Origin: Dendrophyllia cribrosa | Taxonomy: Eukaryota; Cnidaria; Anthozoa; Scleractinia; Dendrophylliidae | DNA length: 64,000 nt | Reading direction: 5' to 3' | Assembly (NCBI GenBank): GCA_024195265.1 | Contig: JAJLRJ010000015.1 | Location: 998,470 to 1,062,469 of the forward strand | Part shown: in pieces, positions 45,800 through 58,435 of the stretch | Layout: each line of letters begins with the position of its first letter | Numbering within the stretch: position 1 is the stretch's first letter | Made by a program: the position numbers and the translations under genes | The notes under the pieces: model-generated | What the model was told of the DNA's origin: nothing | The model's input: the letters and a program-made list of their open reading frames with translations, nothing else | Databases searched by the model: none

Positions 45800-48700
45800 C
45801 TAAATGTGAAGAGACTTGGCAAATTTGACTTTGTGATGTAAAAGTTCTGAGATCTCTTTTACCGACTGCTTGTAACTGGTCTGCAACTTCTCCCAAATCT
45901 CTGACACAATGGAAGACTTGGTCTAAAGAATAAACAAATATAAGCTTGAAATAACAATTAAACCTCAGGTTACAGCCAATTTCACTGTAGTGTGCACAGC
46001 TGGGTTTTTGAAACTTGATTTGTCTGTCATGACTAGCCCAAGATAAGACAATGATCAATGTGGGCACAGATTCACTCAAAATCGCTCTCCATTCACGTGC
46101 TAACAAAATGGCGGAAATTCCAACTTCGAAATGTCATATCTTTGGAACATCAACATATTTACAAACTTTCAGAAGCTGTCATCAGATATTTTCAGATATT
46201 TTCAGAACTTTCAGAAGCTGTTATCAGATATCCCATAATACTCATTTAAAACTAGTAGTAATCATAGATTATAGTGCGTCTCCTTATCCCGTGGCACCTC
46301 GTCTTGACCTAGTACCTCAGTTTCATGAATTAATTCAGCAACTGTTTAGAAGGGATATGTCGCGAGATATGTCACGCAGGCAAAAACGTCGGGCCGACAT
46401 CAAACAAATTCACGCTATCGCCGTGGGATCGGGCAAAATCCTGCCGTGCTGTGTACTCCGAAAGGTCTCAGATTTTTCCGACATATAAATAGTATATTTG
46501 TCTTGATTTCATTTCGGTTATTTCTCCGATTCTGAAATCATACTCCTCAGTACATGTACTTATACCGGAACCGGAAATGAGAAATTTCTGAGAAAGCCTG
46601 AAAAAGTGCTCCCGTGATAAACTTCTTGGACACCGCATTAATGGCGCATGAAATCGACGATTAAGTCACGCAACATTCAACGTAAATTTCGCAGGATTTT
46701 TCGGATAAAATTACAACTACCAGTTGCAAGTAAGACACAAGACTGTTGAATATAATTCCTTTATTAGCTAGACAAATTTTAGTCACAAAACTGCGAAATC
46801 TTTAATCGCAAATGCGCCCGATACAGGCGCAATTTCGAGCACTGTAAAGTTAATCTGCGTCCGCCTGGCGCGGCCGGTCAGTGAATTATTGCTACAAGAC
46901 ATACAGCGAATTGCACCGTACCGTAGAACATCGCGAAGAACGACGTCGGTATTTAGGTGAAGGCTTCCCAAATCAGGCAGAGAACCACAGCAAAATCAAG
47001 ATAGAACATTCAAAACATACCAGAACGGTAGCGAGGAAAATCCGATAACTTCTTGCTTGATTTCAAAGAGACCCAACAACTAACTTGGACGGAGAAGAAC
47101 CTTCGTCCAATTTTTCCACTGCGTACTTTTAGTAGGCATTGAAATATTGAGCCGTACGATTCCAAAATCGGGAAAATATCCGAAACTAAATCAAGACAAA
47201 TAGATTATTCACATGTGAAATTTCGGAACCCCGGCTCCCCAGTATGATGCCTGATTTCCACGCGCTGGGAATGCTGGATACTATTGTGACGTTTCAAGAT
47301 GGCGCAGATTTGGTACCGACACTTTTCTCGATTCGTTCCGCCTAGACGACGCGCTAAGCATGCTGGATACTATTGTGACGTTTCAAGATGGCGCAGATTT
47401 GGTACCGACACTTTTCTCGATTCGTTCCGCCTAGCCGACAAGATTAGGAAGCGTCTCCTTCGTCGACGCAATAATTATTTTGGCACCATCTTTGTGACAT
47501 CATTTTCCCGCCAAAATACTTAAATTTAAAACAAAAAACAGGATTTTTGTGAATGATAACTTCTATATTGTTGAAAAATTTCAGCTTCCTAGGTTCAAAA
47601 CTGTTAATGCTGAATGAAGTGCAAGTTTTTCAGTCGATTTGATTCTAAATTACCTTTGAGCCCAGCAGAAAATGGGCGGGGAATTCAAATTTTGAAATGT
47701 CATATCTTTTGATCGGATCAACATATTTACGAGATTTTTTCAGTTTTGAGATGCTTGTGGCGAGTACTTTCAGAAATTGTCATTAGATATCCCATTTTTT
47801 ACCAAGAGGGCGCGGTAACGAATTCTGCAATCTGATTGGTTCTTAGCGTGGTACAGATTTTCCTATCTCTGCCCACGGCCATGGTTATAAAGTGATTTGA
47901 GAGACAGAGGAAAAAAATAAATAAGTTATTTACCGGCTTAGGGTTGGTCCGCATAGTGAAAAACTGTGACCTCGGTATTGAAAATCTCGGTCACAGTTTT
48001 TCATTATATGGACCTCCCAGCCTGGCAAATAACATATATGCTAAGTTATTTTTTGGGGGCCAACTTTATGACGTCATTTCCCTGCCATTTTTTCTGTGCT
48101 GTTGTGAAATTTCACGTTAACAACATCAAAATGGAAAAAGTTATTATATCGCGAAATGTCGAGTGATTTTGAGTGAATCTATGCCCAGCGTGGATATTGA
48201 TATTCTGATATCATCATGTGCAGTAATGCCAACTAGTGTCAGAGTCGAAGAAGAAAAAGCTACAAATATATACTGTAAGTTTTTCTGTGATGGGTTCATT
48301 GTACTGACTGCCTCTGTAGCTTAACTTAGCATCATTGTTAGGTACATTACTATGACTGTCCAAATAAACAATGAGGATTATTGAGCATAATGATAGTGAT
48401 ACCTTGTAAAATGAAACTTTACCTCATTGTCCAACTCTTCTTGATTTAGTTCCAAAAGATCATCAGATAACTGTGCAACATTCGCTTCCATAAGTGCAGC
48501 ATGAAGAGTAGAGATGGAAGACTGCAGAGAGGATAGAAAATCCTTCAATGGGGCAGTTTCTTCATTCTGATAAAAGAATAAAATAGTTGTCTTAATATAT
48601 CAAAACTTGTGGTCAAGGAAACACTGAGAAAATGTTACAAAGATTAGGTTGGTAAAGATTTTTACAATTGGTGGGCTGTTGACTACAATGTGCCTGTAGC

Positions 48701-51700
48701 CACAGATGTGCCATGCTGATGAGTCCTAACATGGACATCACAGCTGTCTGGGGCTAACATTTAACAGGTAATGTACCTGTAGCCACAGATGTGCCATGCT
48801 GATGAGTCCTAACATGGACATCACAGCTGTCTGGGGCTAACATTTAACAGGTAATGTACCTGTAGCCACAGATGTGCCATGCTGATGAGTCCTAACATGG
48901 CCATCACAGCTGTCTGGAGCTAACATTTAACAGGTAATGTACCTGTAGCCACAGATGTGCCATGCTGATGAGTCCTAACATGGATATCACAGCTGTCTGG
49001 GGCTAACATTTAACAGGTAATGTACCTGTAGCCACAGATGTGCCATGCTGATGAGTCCTAACATGGACATCACAGCTGTCTGGGGCTAACATTTAACAGG
49101 TAATGTACCTGTAGCCACAGATGTGCCATGCTGATGAGTCCTAACATGGACATCACAGCTGTCTGGGGCTAACATTAACAGGTAATGTACCTGTAACCAC
49201 AGATGTGCCATGCTGATGAGTCCTAAAATGGATATCACAGCTGTCTGGGGCTAACATTTAACAGGTAATGTACCTGTAACCACAGATGTGCCATGCTGAT
49301 GAGTCCTAACATGGATATCACAGCTGTCTGGGGCTAACATTTAACAGGTAATGTACTTGTAACCACAGATGTTCCATGCTGATGAGTCCTAACATGGATA
49401 TCACAGCTGTCTGGGGCTAACATTTAACAGGTAATGTACCTGTAACCACAGATGTGCCATGCTGATGAGTCCTAACATGGACATCACAGCTGTCTGGGGC
49501 TAACATTTAACAGGTAATGTACCTGTAGCCACAGATGTGCCACGCTGATGAGTCCTAACATGGACATCACAGCTGTCTGGGGCTAACATTTAACAGGTAA
49601 TGTACCTGTAGCCACAGATGTGCCATGCTGATGAGTCCTAACATAGACATCACAGCTGTCTGGGGCTAACATTTATCAGGTAATGTACCTGTAACCACAG
49701 ATGTGCCATGCTGATGAGTCCTAACATGGACATCACAGCTGTCTGGGGCTAACATTTAACAGGTAATGTACCTGTAGCCACAGATGTGCCATGCTGATGA
49801 GTCCTAACATAGACATCACAGCTGTCTGGGGCTAACATTTAACAGGTAATGTGCCTGTAGCCACAGATGTGCCATGCTGATGAGTCCTAACATGGACATC
49901 ACAGCTGTCTGGGGCTAACATTTAACAGGTAATGTGGCTGTAGCCACAGATGTGCCATGCTGATGAGTCCTAACATAGACATCACAGCTGTCTGGGGCTA
50001 ACATTTAACAGGTAATGTACCTGTAGCCACAGATGTGCCATGCTGATGAGTCCTAACATAGACATCACAGCTGTCTGGGGCTAACATTTAACAGGTAATG
50101 TGGCTGTGCACATGCATAAAGTACTGGCCATACCACAGGGATGGGCACGTGTGCCTCTTGCTCTCTACAGTTTCTCTTGTCAATATGTGAGTAAAAACAG
50201 TCCTTTAAAAAACATTTAAAAAATTTATAGGTGTTTTTAACTTACCATCTGTGCAGGGACAGGTTTCTTTTTCTTTGCTTTTTTGCTACCTGTAAGCTTT
50301 TGCAGAAATTTACAGCTCACAGCTGCTAACAAAACAACACAACTATAGCTCTGAAAAATAAATAAATAAATATGCAATTGTGAGTATCAACATAAAACAG
50401 AATAAGAAAAAAGCTTAATAACACACTAGCTTCAAGGACTGACCCCTAGAATGCTAAAAAAATAAAAATAAAATTAATATAAAAAGAAATTTCTAGCAGT
50501 TATTGGCATACACCTTTTATGTCAGGCATAGACTGGTATTTATTTATATACAAAAAGGTGTCACAAACTAAACTGCCAGAAAAGTAAGTGACAAGGGATA
50601 CCCCAAGAGTTTTATAATGGTTATTAACCATCAGAAACGGTTGAGCACTTTTTAACTAGTCATTTCAGCTTGATAACTTGTGCTAAGTCAAGTTCCTTTC
50701 ATCTGTGATTCTGACTGATATGCACTTGTTTTTCCAGTTAAGTACAACTTACCTCCAGTAAAAGAACTAAAGGTTCTAAGACATATCCGTTGAACATTGC
50801 TTTCTCTTCATTGCCTGTTGTGAGATTACCTAAACAATCTGCAGTACAGTCTGAAATAAAGATACAAAAACATGAGTATCAAGGACAAACAATGGTATAT
50901 GTACTCACACAGGGAGATTAAGTAATGATCCGTATAAGAAGGAAAGCGCCAACAGCCATGAACGATGGAATGTCAACTTTTTTCATTGTTACAACTAGTG
51001 ATCTCATGAGTTGGGTGGGCATGCGCATGGCTAGCGTGTAGCCACGTTTTGTGGAGCTCCCTTCGAAATTCGAGTTGCTTTCACTTTATATGGCCAGCAA
51101 ACATAAAAGTTCCAAACGAAAGGAGAGAAGACAAAGTAGCGGCGAATTCAGTGAGGAAAGCAGCCCTTCTCCAGACGAAAAAAAGCCAAGAAACGAATCT
51201 ATCGAAGGAGACGAGGAGGAGGCGTTAGCTACGTTGAATATGGCGGAACAGATAAACGAGCGATTAGACCAAGTTCTCTCCCGACTTGGGGCGCTAGAAA
51301 AGAAACTTGAAAAGCTAGATAGGATCGAAGTGAAACTACAAGAAGTAAATGCAACGGTTTCCAAACTGGAGAGCAATGTGAGTACTCTACATGGTGAGAT
51401 CACACAACTTAAAGCGAAACACGATGAGACCGACAAACTCACTCACAAGCTAGAGAGGAGTGTAGAATTTTTGAACGGCTCCGTTGAACAGGCGGACGAG
51501 GATATAAATAATTTAAAAACACAATACAAGCTTGAGACTAGTTTATTAAACCAAAAATTGTTGTATTTAGAAGCCTACAGTAGAAGAGAAAACCTCAAAT
51601 TTGTGAACATCCCTGTGGAGTTAAATGAGGACGTCGATGGCGAAGGAGCGGAAGACACACGTGAGGTTCTGTGGAAGTTTCTGGAGGAAAAATTACACAT

Positions 51701-54700
51701 TGAGGACGCGAGGGAAATCGAGTTTCAAAGAGTGCACAGAAATGGGAGAAAGATCAGCAATAATCCGCGTCCGATCTTGGCCAGATTTCTTCGATTTACT
51801 GATCGTGAACTGGTGCGTAAAAAGGCGAAGGAACTGAAAGGAACAAATTTCGTAATCTACGAGGACCTGCCAAAGGAGCTCATCGACAGACGACGTTTAA
51901 TGCTACCAAAATTAAAAGCTGCTAAGAAGCAAGGAAGCAGGGCCTACTTTAGCGCATCGGAGCCAGATAAACTGTATGTAAATGGCACCCTAGTTTTGTA
52001 ATAATAGAGATCAGTTTTATCTTCGACCTTATTTTGCAGCTTTGACCTACTTATATATCGCCATAGAATAGTTTTTTTTTTCTAGGAAACTTCGTTTTTC
52101 AGGGAGCATGGATCAATACTAACTCATCGAATCAGTACCATAGCGCTAAAAATGCTGCGACCACATAGTATATGTACCATGTTTTTGTATTTATGTGTGT
52201 GTTTTTTTGTATCCACTGGGGAAAATTCAATTTTTATTCAATCAAACCAAATGAGTACCATTTCTCGCTGCATTTTTCCTAGCTTTAAGCTCTATATTTG
52301 CCACTATAGCCTACCAGGGTGATTTAAGTGTCATGTCATTAAATGTCAGAGGGTTAAGAAATCAGGTTAAAAGAAGAAGTATTTTCAGGTTTTTGAAAGA
52401 TCAGAATTGTTTATTTTACTTTCTGCAAGAAATTTATTCAAAACCAGGTGATGAAACAGTTTGGAGAAGTGAGTGGGGAGGTGACATTTTCTTTTCACAC
52501 GGCTCAATTCATAGCAGAGGTGTTTGTATCTTAATTAACCCCTTATATGGTCAGACGGTTAACAACTTCAACAAAGACCAAAATGGGAGAATTGTCTCAG
52601 TGGACATAGCTTCTGAAGCAGGCAACTTATCTGTATGTAATATTTATGCTCCAAACAATTTACAACAGCAGAATGAATTTTTGCATTTTTTACATGAATA
52701 TTTAATGTCCAACACTGACATTGGAAACCTAGTTATAGGAGGTGACTGGAATGTTGTTCTTTATGCCATTGACAAAATAGGTGGCGCGGCGTGGAAGCCA
52801 CATACTTATCGAAACAATCTTATATCAATGATGAGAGAACTTGAGCTTGTTGACATCTATAGAAAACAAAATCCGAGCAAACTGAGTTTCACTTATGAGT
52901 CCAAGGCACTCAATCTCAGCTCGTGAATCGATTTCTTTCTTATTGCTCAATCCTTAATCAAATGTGTGTCTCACATAGGTACAAAAGTTTCTATTGCTCC
53001 TGATCACAAAGCAGTAAAACTTAGTTTGACTGTTACGAAAAAAAGACGCGGACCGGGTCTATGGAAATTCAATAATTCTCTTGTAGAAGATGAAGAATAT
53101 AAAAAACTTATAAAAGAAAATTATCCTAATATAATAAATAAATACTCGGATGTGGAAGACAAAAGGTTAAAGTGGGAACTTATCAAAATGGAAATAAGAG
53201 CGCTTACAATCCTTTATTCCAAAAACAAACAAAAAAAGCTTCGTATAAAGGAACAAGACCTAGGGGACCGATTAGAGGAGCTCGACAATCTCCTCTCTCA
53301 AAATGTCGATGTAGATGATACAAGCGAAACTCAGCAACGGGAATATACTCGATTAAAACAGGAACTTCATTTCTTATATGAAAACAAGGGAAAAGGTTCA
53401 ATTCTTCGTTCTAAAGCTAGATGGACTGAGCAAGGTGAAAAACCAACAAAATATTTCTTTAATCTAGAAAAGCGAAACTATAACCGAAAAGTAATTAAAG
53501 AACTGAAACGGCCAGATGGAGATAACATTTCCAAAGAAGAAGACATATTATTGGAAATTGAAAATTTTTATAGAGATTTATATACGTCAAACCATGTAGA
53601 GGATAAAAGCAGATTATTTGAAAATTTTGTCAGAAATCTTGAAATACCGAAACTCCAAAATACGGAACAAGACGAACTGGGAGAAATCACTCTTAAGGAA
53701 TGTAGTGATGTTTTGCGGACGTTCGCAAGTGGAAAATCTCCCGGAGATGACGGATTTACCTGGGAGTTCTATAACTGTTTCTTTGACTTGTTGGGACAAG
53801 ACTTAGTCGATTGTTTCAACGCAGCATTTAAAGAAGGCGAAATGTCAATCTCTCAAAAGCGAGGTGTAGTTACTCTAGTCCCAAAGGAAGATTCAGACCT
53901 AGCTGATCTCGCAAACTGGCGACCGATAACTTTACTTAATATGGACTACAAAATTGCGTCCAAAATTGTAGCCAGGAGAATAGAAAAAGTTTTGACGCTC
54001 TTAATTAATCCAGATCAAACAGGTTTCATAAAAGGGAGGTATATAGGTCAAAATGTCAGGCAGATAAATGATATTCTTGAGCAAACAAAACTTCAAAACA
54101 TTCCGGGGTTACTTCTGCAACTTGATTTTCGTAAAGCGTTTGACACTATTGAATGGGATTTCATCCAGAAGACAATTACGGTATTTAATTTTGGTGATAA
54201 TATCAAACGATGGATAACCACTCTTTACAAAAATTCAGAAAGTGCAGTTTTAAACAACGGCTTTTGTACCAACTACTTTAAGCTATCAAGAGGAGTGAGG
54301 CAAGGCTGCCCTTTGTCCCCCTATTTATTCATTCTTGCAGTTGAGTTACTAGCTTGTAAGATTAGACAAGACAAGGAAATACATGGTATAACTATCTTTC
54401 GGAAAGAATTTAAAATAGGCCAATTCGCTGATGATACCACTCTCTTTTGCAAGGACACGAACACCGTGCAAAGAGCTATTGTACGATTGAATGACTTCGG
54501 TGACCTATCAGGTTTGCGACTAAATCCATCAAAAACAAAAGCAATGTGGTTGGGACCCTGGAGGTATTGCAAAGAAACACCTTTCGGATTCAAATGGCCA
54601 AAAGAGCCGATAAGAGCCTTAGGGATATTTATATCCTATGATGAAAAAAAAAATGACCAATACAATTTTAAAGAAAAAATTCAAAAAATAGATACTATTC

Positions 54701-57646
54701 ATGGCATCTGGCAGTCCCGAAACCTTACACTATTTGGAAGATGTCTTATAACTAAAAGCCTTGGCATTTCGCAGCTGGTTCATTCTACTTCGATTCTTGA
54801 TATCCCTAAAAAATGCATTCAAGATGTTAATTCTATGATATTTAAATTTATATGGAAAAACAAGAAAGACAAAATCAATCGTAAAGTCATGTTTCAAGAC
54901 TACGACAATGGAGGTCTACGTGCGCCTAGCATAGAAACTATGTCCAAATCACTCAAATTGGCATGGATCTCGAGATTTTTAATAAACGACCAAATGGGCA
55001 GTGAATCCTGGAAGGTTATACCAAACTATTATTTTGATAAATATGGTGGCTTAAAATTCCTGTTGCACTGTAACTATGATGAAAAGTTCCTCGAGCAGGC
55101 AAAATTCCCGAACTTCTACAAGCAGATCTTACTATATTTCTCTGAACTTAAAGCATCTTATAATCCAGAATCCGATCAGGAATTGATTCTATATAATAAC
55201 AAAGAAATTCGAATTAACAGTCAAACTATCTTTTATCGGAGTTGGTTCAGTAGTAATATTATTTTTATCCACGATCTGTTGAAGGCGGATGGAAATATTC
55301 TCCCTTACGCTGAGTTCATCCGAAAATACAAACTCAGTTGTAATTTCCTAACATACATGCAAGTTGTATCTGCAATACCTCAGACCCTCATTATTAAGGC
55401 AAGGATAAAATGCCTAGATAAAACTATTCTTCTTTCAGAATATGAGTTTCAGCTGTCTCGGGATACTACCATAAATTTACTTAAATTAAAAAACAGGGAT
55501 TACTACTGGCTTTTGATAAATAAGGACAAGCAAGTATTGAAGGCAAGCGTAAAGTGGGAGAGAGATTTACAGCCAGACATGGTGCGGATTGACTCTTTTT
55601 TTAGTCGTGTAAAATATATTTCTAGAGAAAACAAGCTGAGAGAATTTTACTTCAAACTTTTGCACAGAATAGTTGTTACAAAAAGAGAACTGCATTTATT
55701 TGGTATTAAAAATGATATGCTTTGCATTTACTGTCGCGAAAATGATTCCATTATTCACACTTTTTCAAATTGTCACTGGTCTAAAGAGTTTTTCTTGGAA
55801 GTTATTAAGTGGTTTAACAAAGAAAATGGCACCTCTTTCTCCTTATCCCCAACGGAAATTCTCTTCGGCACGAGCTCCACCTCCAAGACTGACCTGATTA
55901 CCAATAACTTAAACTGTACTCTCCTCTTTGCTAAATATTACCTCTATACCCAAAAACTAGCACAGAAAAACCTATCTTTAGAGGAATTTGTAGTTAAATT
56001 AAACTGTAGATTTCATCTAGAAAAATCCCCTCTGTAAAATAAAACATAAGTATTATATAATTTAAAATATATTGTTAACTACTATATAGAGTTACTAAAT
56101 GATTAGTGCAGCTTCAGACTATAAACAAAAATTGAAATCGCCAATGCCAACCCAGTCTCGGAATGTCTAGTGTAGTGTATTGTTGTAACATCTTGTCATG
56201 TATTCCTTTGTATTGTAACCTTTTAAATCTGCTTGTTACGTAAATGTTTTGTATAAATAAATAAAAAATAAATAAAAAAATAAAAAAATAAAAAAAAACT
56301 AGTGATCTCATTGGCCTAGACTCAAAAACTGCTAAAGGTAAGGGTTCAAGGTGCATTTTGTCTAATTTTTTTTTAAGGGTTCAAGCAATCTAAGGGCGCT
56401 TACCACTTGTCAGAACTGGCTGGCCAGACCGGTCCATTTGTAACTAGAATGCATCTTTTTGAAGACTTTTTTTTACAAGTCCATCAAAAGGGTGCATACT
56501 ATTTCCAAATTTACCAGTCTGGCCGACCAGTTCTGGCAAATAATGGAATAATATTTACGAATTGAGCGGTCTGGCCTGGGTAGTTCTGACAAATGGTAAT
56601 CGCCCTAAGACCCAATCGCACAACGTGCAAGTTTTAAAAGATCAAAGAAGCAACATTATTAGCTATTGTCTTCTGCTATTCTGATTGGTTAAGCACGAAC
56701 ATTTCCTAAAATTTATTTGATGCAAATGGATTTTCTTTATTTTTATAATGACATATAATTATGAACCATCAGCTCCTCCTCTATTCTTGAAACCAAAAAT
56801 ATTCTATGTGGGAAAGAGCCAATGCCGCAGAACAATGAAGTTTGCCGTAGTTCTTATGTGGAGCATTACTTAAATGAAATAAAGATACAAAAGGACAAGC
56901 GATGACTCAAATGAACTTGAAGTATTTGTTTACGAGAGGTACTCACATGGAGAGGTTAAATGATAAAAAACCTTCAATAAGTAATAAGTAAGGAAGTAAA
57001 CAAGCAGGCAAGTATGTCAGTGGGCAAACAAACAAACAAACAAACAAACAAGGAAGTGGTAGTACTGGTACTAGCAGTATAAAAATACTAACAAACCAGT
57101 GGCACACATACAAACAAACATACATACATGTACATAGTATTTTACATACATACATGTAAATACATACATTATATACATACATATGTCATACTTTATTCAA
57201 GATGTAAACATAATATCTACAAATACAAATTAAGAAAAACTACAAAAGGCACCTTAAAAAGAAGTTACAGTGTAAGAGGTTAACCCTATGTGAAAACTCC
57301 CTGAAATGGCCCTCAATATTATATACATAACAAAAAAATATTTGATAAAACCACAAAGCACACAGAGGAGGAGGAATTAACAGGTTTCACAGCAGCAGTG
57401 GAGACACAGTTAATGTTACATACATGTATTTTCAGTGTTCTTTCCTCAGTAACTTATTATTTCCGCATAAAAAAAATTGGAGATGGATTGAAATCATCAT
57501 TGGAAAGAGAACACAGATAATACTACATTGTAGTTTGAACAGAATCAATGAATATTTACTTTTAGTAAAAGAAGTACCTTTCAACATTCTTGACACTACT
57601 TCTAAGTTCTCTTGAATGTTATTCCAATGATCCTTTGAATTGAAAT
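45800..57646 (-). CDS. Unnamed conserved-looking protein, C-terminal five exons
   Basis: Minus-strand exons with consensus borders and matching phases: 57578-57646, 50753-50850, 50246-50350, 48423-48566 and 45800-45922 (stop TAG). The visible 177 residues are helical: DHWNNIQENLEVVSRMLK, then a hydrophobic LEPLVLLLE segment, a lysine cluster (GSKKAKKKKP), a long heptad-like stretch (LHAALMEANVAQLSDDLLEL), and a final KSSIVSEIWEKLQTSYKQSV helix. I do not recognise it firmly. The lysine cluster followed by two helices recalls the C-terminus of the NatB auxiliary subunit NAA25/MDM20, but that is a weak guess. The introns hold an 83-bp minisatellite (third) and a 5.3-kb LINE (first). Upstream exons lie beyond 57646. 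Confidence 0.5.
46417..47484 (-). repeat. One-kb inverted repeat, right copy
   Basis: Complement of 19096-20092, including the two 94-bp tandem units (now 47270-47440), the inner MITE-like segment (about 46475-47232) and the flanking CTATCGCCGTGGGATCGGGC that matches 20070-20092. The right edge is CGTCGACGCAATAATTATTT. A plus-strand open frame (46051-46488) runs across the left boundary. Similar sequences at 46095-46220 and 47660-47800 (GAAATGTCATATCTTTTG, TCAGATATCCCAT) flank the copy as a diverged direct repeat. Confidence 0.8.
47945..48018. repeat. Short hairpin, 74 bp
   Basis: GGTCCGCATAGTGAAAAACT and its near-complement AGTTTTTCATTATATGGACC pair around a short loop containing GACCTCGGTATTGAAAATCT. 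It is likely a MITE core. Confidence 0.6.
48688..50107 (-). repeat. Minisatellite, 83-bp unit, about 17 copies
   Basis: Head-to-tail units of 83 bp (one of 82), more than 95% alike, in the intron between exons 50246-50350 and 48423-48566 of the minus-strand gene. Each unit contains GCTGATGAGTCCTAACATGG then ACATCACAGCTGTCTGG. Variation is mostly at GGAC (also GGAT, AGAC, GGCC) and at a G/A in TGTAGCC/TGTAACC. On the plus strand each unit resembles a hammerhead ribozyme that lacks the core GAA. It is not a CRISPR array: no spacers. Confidence 0.95.
51090..52001 (+). CDS. LINE ORF1 protein (coiled coil, L1-type)
   Basis: The 303-residue product starts at ATG 51090 (MASKHKSSKRKERR); the frame is open further upstream but has no earlier ATG. 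Order: a basic, Ser/Glu-rich N-terminus; a coiled coil (LDQVLSRLGALEKKLEKLDR onward, about residues 55-155) for trimer formation; then LEAYSRRENLKFVNIP, the start of the RRM-like domain of L1 ORF1 proteins; then a C-terminal domain with RRLMLPKLKAAKKQG. L1-type ORF1 proteins bind the element RNA and act as nucleic acid chaperones. The frame is undamaged. Confidence 0.85.
   Translation: MASKHKSSKRKERRQSSGEFSEESSPSPDEKKPRNESIEGDEEEALATLNMAEQINERLDQVLSRLGALEKKLEKLDRIEVKLQEVNATVSKLESNVSTLHGEITQLKAKHDETDKLTHKLERSVEFLNGSVEQADEDINNLKTQYKLETSLLNQKLLYLEAYSRRENLKFVNIPVELNEDVDGEGAEDTREVLWKFLEEKLHIEDAREIEFQRVHRNGRKISNNPRPILARFLRFTDRELVRKKAKELKGTNFVIYEDLPKELIDRRRLMLPKLKAAKKQGSRAYFSASEPDKLYVNGTLVL
52333..56037 (+). 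pseudogene. LINE ORF2: endonuclease and reverse transcriptase, one stop
   Basis: The AP-type endonuclease (52333-52923) shows SLNVRGLRNQ, a Glu in LQEIYS, GGDWNVVL and, after the stop, RIDFFLIA-like IDFFLIA and APDHKAV. A single in-frame TGA (52924-52926) replaces the expected Arg of SRIDFF, consistent with C-to-T change in a CGA codon. The same frame then runs 1,023 codons (52966-56037). The reverse transcriptase has NWRPITLLNMDYKI, LLQLDFRKAFDTIEW, RGVRQGCPLSPYLFIL and the catalytic FADDT box. The C-terminus has a zinc-knuckle-like CIYC..(14)..H..SNC. With the TGA reverted the protein would be about 1,235 residues, typical for the clade. Confidence 0.85.
56394..56605. mobile_element. MITE, 212 bp, TAA duplication
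   Basis: GGGCGCTTACCACTTGTCAG at 56394 is matched by the complement of TGACAAATGGTAATCGCCC ending at 56605. TAA flanks both sides (56391-56393 and 56606-56608). GGTCTGGCC-type strings inside are also inverted. No ORF. Confidence 0.7.
56606..57577. other. Intron sequence with simple repeats
   Basis: Intron of the minus-strand gene. Has (CAAA)n at about 57028-57050 and (ACAT)n-type repeats at about 57105-57185. The words AATAAAGATACAAAA and TACTCACA.GGAGA near 56880-56955 also occur near 50865-50925, left of the LINE, and may be an old local duplication. Confidence 0.45.
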
Positions 57647-58435
57647 CTGCTGGTTTGATCCATAATAAACAAAATAAAACAACAAGCGTAAAATCTAACA
57701 ACTTCACACACTTAGAAATACTACAACTGGAGGAAGTTCTGTGAAGAGACATACATGTAATAATAGTTACAGGAAATATGCAAGAGGTCTGTAAACTTTT
57801 GATATCATCTGGAACATGACTTCTTATATCTTCACCATTGTACACAAAGTAATCATTACAGAAAGCAAACAATGCTCAATAAAGGCCTCTTGTTAATCAA
57901 TCTCTCTACTATATAAAACCTTTCTGTAACAAAGTACTGTGGATATCAGATTGTACAGCTGGTGTTTTGTTTCAAAGCAACTAGGTTCCTCAGTTCTGAG
58001 TTAATTTTTCCTCACTAATAACATAGGAGATGGATTGATAACATCATTGGAATCTGTTGCACCAGTTGGCTGCACTGTACAAATCAGGGTGTTCATTAGG
58101 CATTGGAGATTGGAGAATTCTCTGCCTACTATGCAGAATTCTCCAGCTAAATTCCGATGGCAATATGTAGCTATCTTCGCTCTTTATGAAAACTGATATA
58201 AAATGGGCTTTTTGTTATTCCTCAAGGCTGGCAGCAATGTTCAAACAGCAGATTTATGTTAAGGGCCTTAAAATAACATTTATTGGATTTTTCTTCCAAA
58301 ACATTGAAACTTGACACTAACCCTAAAAATGCACAAAGGTCTTTTTGACACTCAGCCCTTCAATATCTTAAATTATTATTTTGAAAAGTCTCTTCCAAAG
58401 AGGTTGGAAGATTATTCAAGAGGTGATGGCAGTAC

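Larger units (their letters stand above)
51008..56296 (+). mobile_element. L1/Tx1-like LINE, near full length
   Basis: A 5.3-kb element with two ORFs, ending in a tail of AATAAATAAAAAA type. A 15-bp target duplication, AACTAGTGATCTCAT, is at 50993-51007 and 56297-56311. It lies in an intron of the minus-strand gene, in antisense orientation to it. The intact duplication and long ORFs mark it as young. Confidence 0.9.

Noticed and set aside
48688..50107. CRISPR-like array
   Set aside because: The units are contiguous 83-bp copies without unique spacers, in an intron of a eukaryotic gene.
53614..53806. Short ORFs inside the LINE ORF2 region
   Set aside because: They overlap the clear reverse transcriptase frame.
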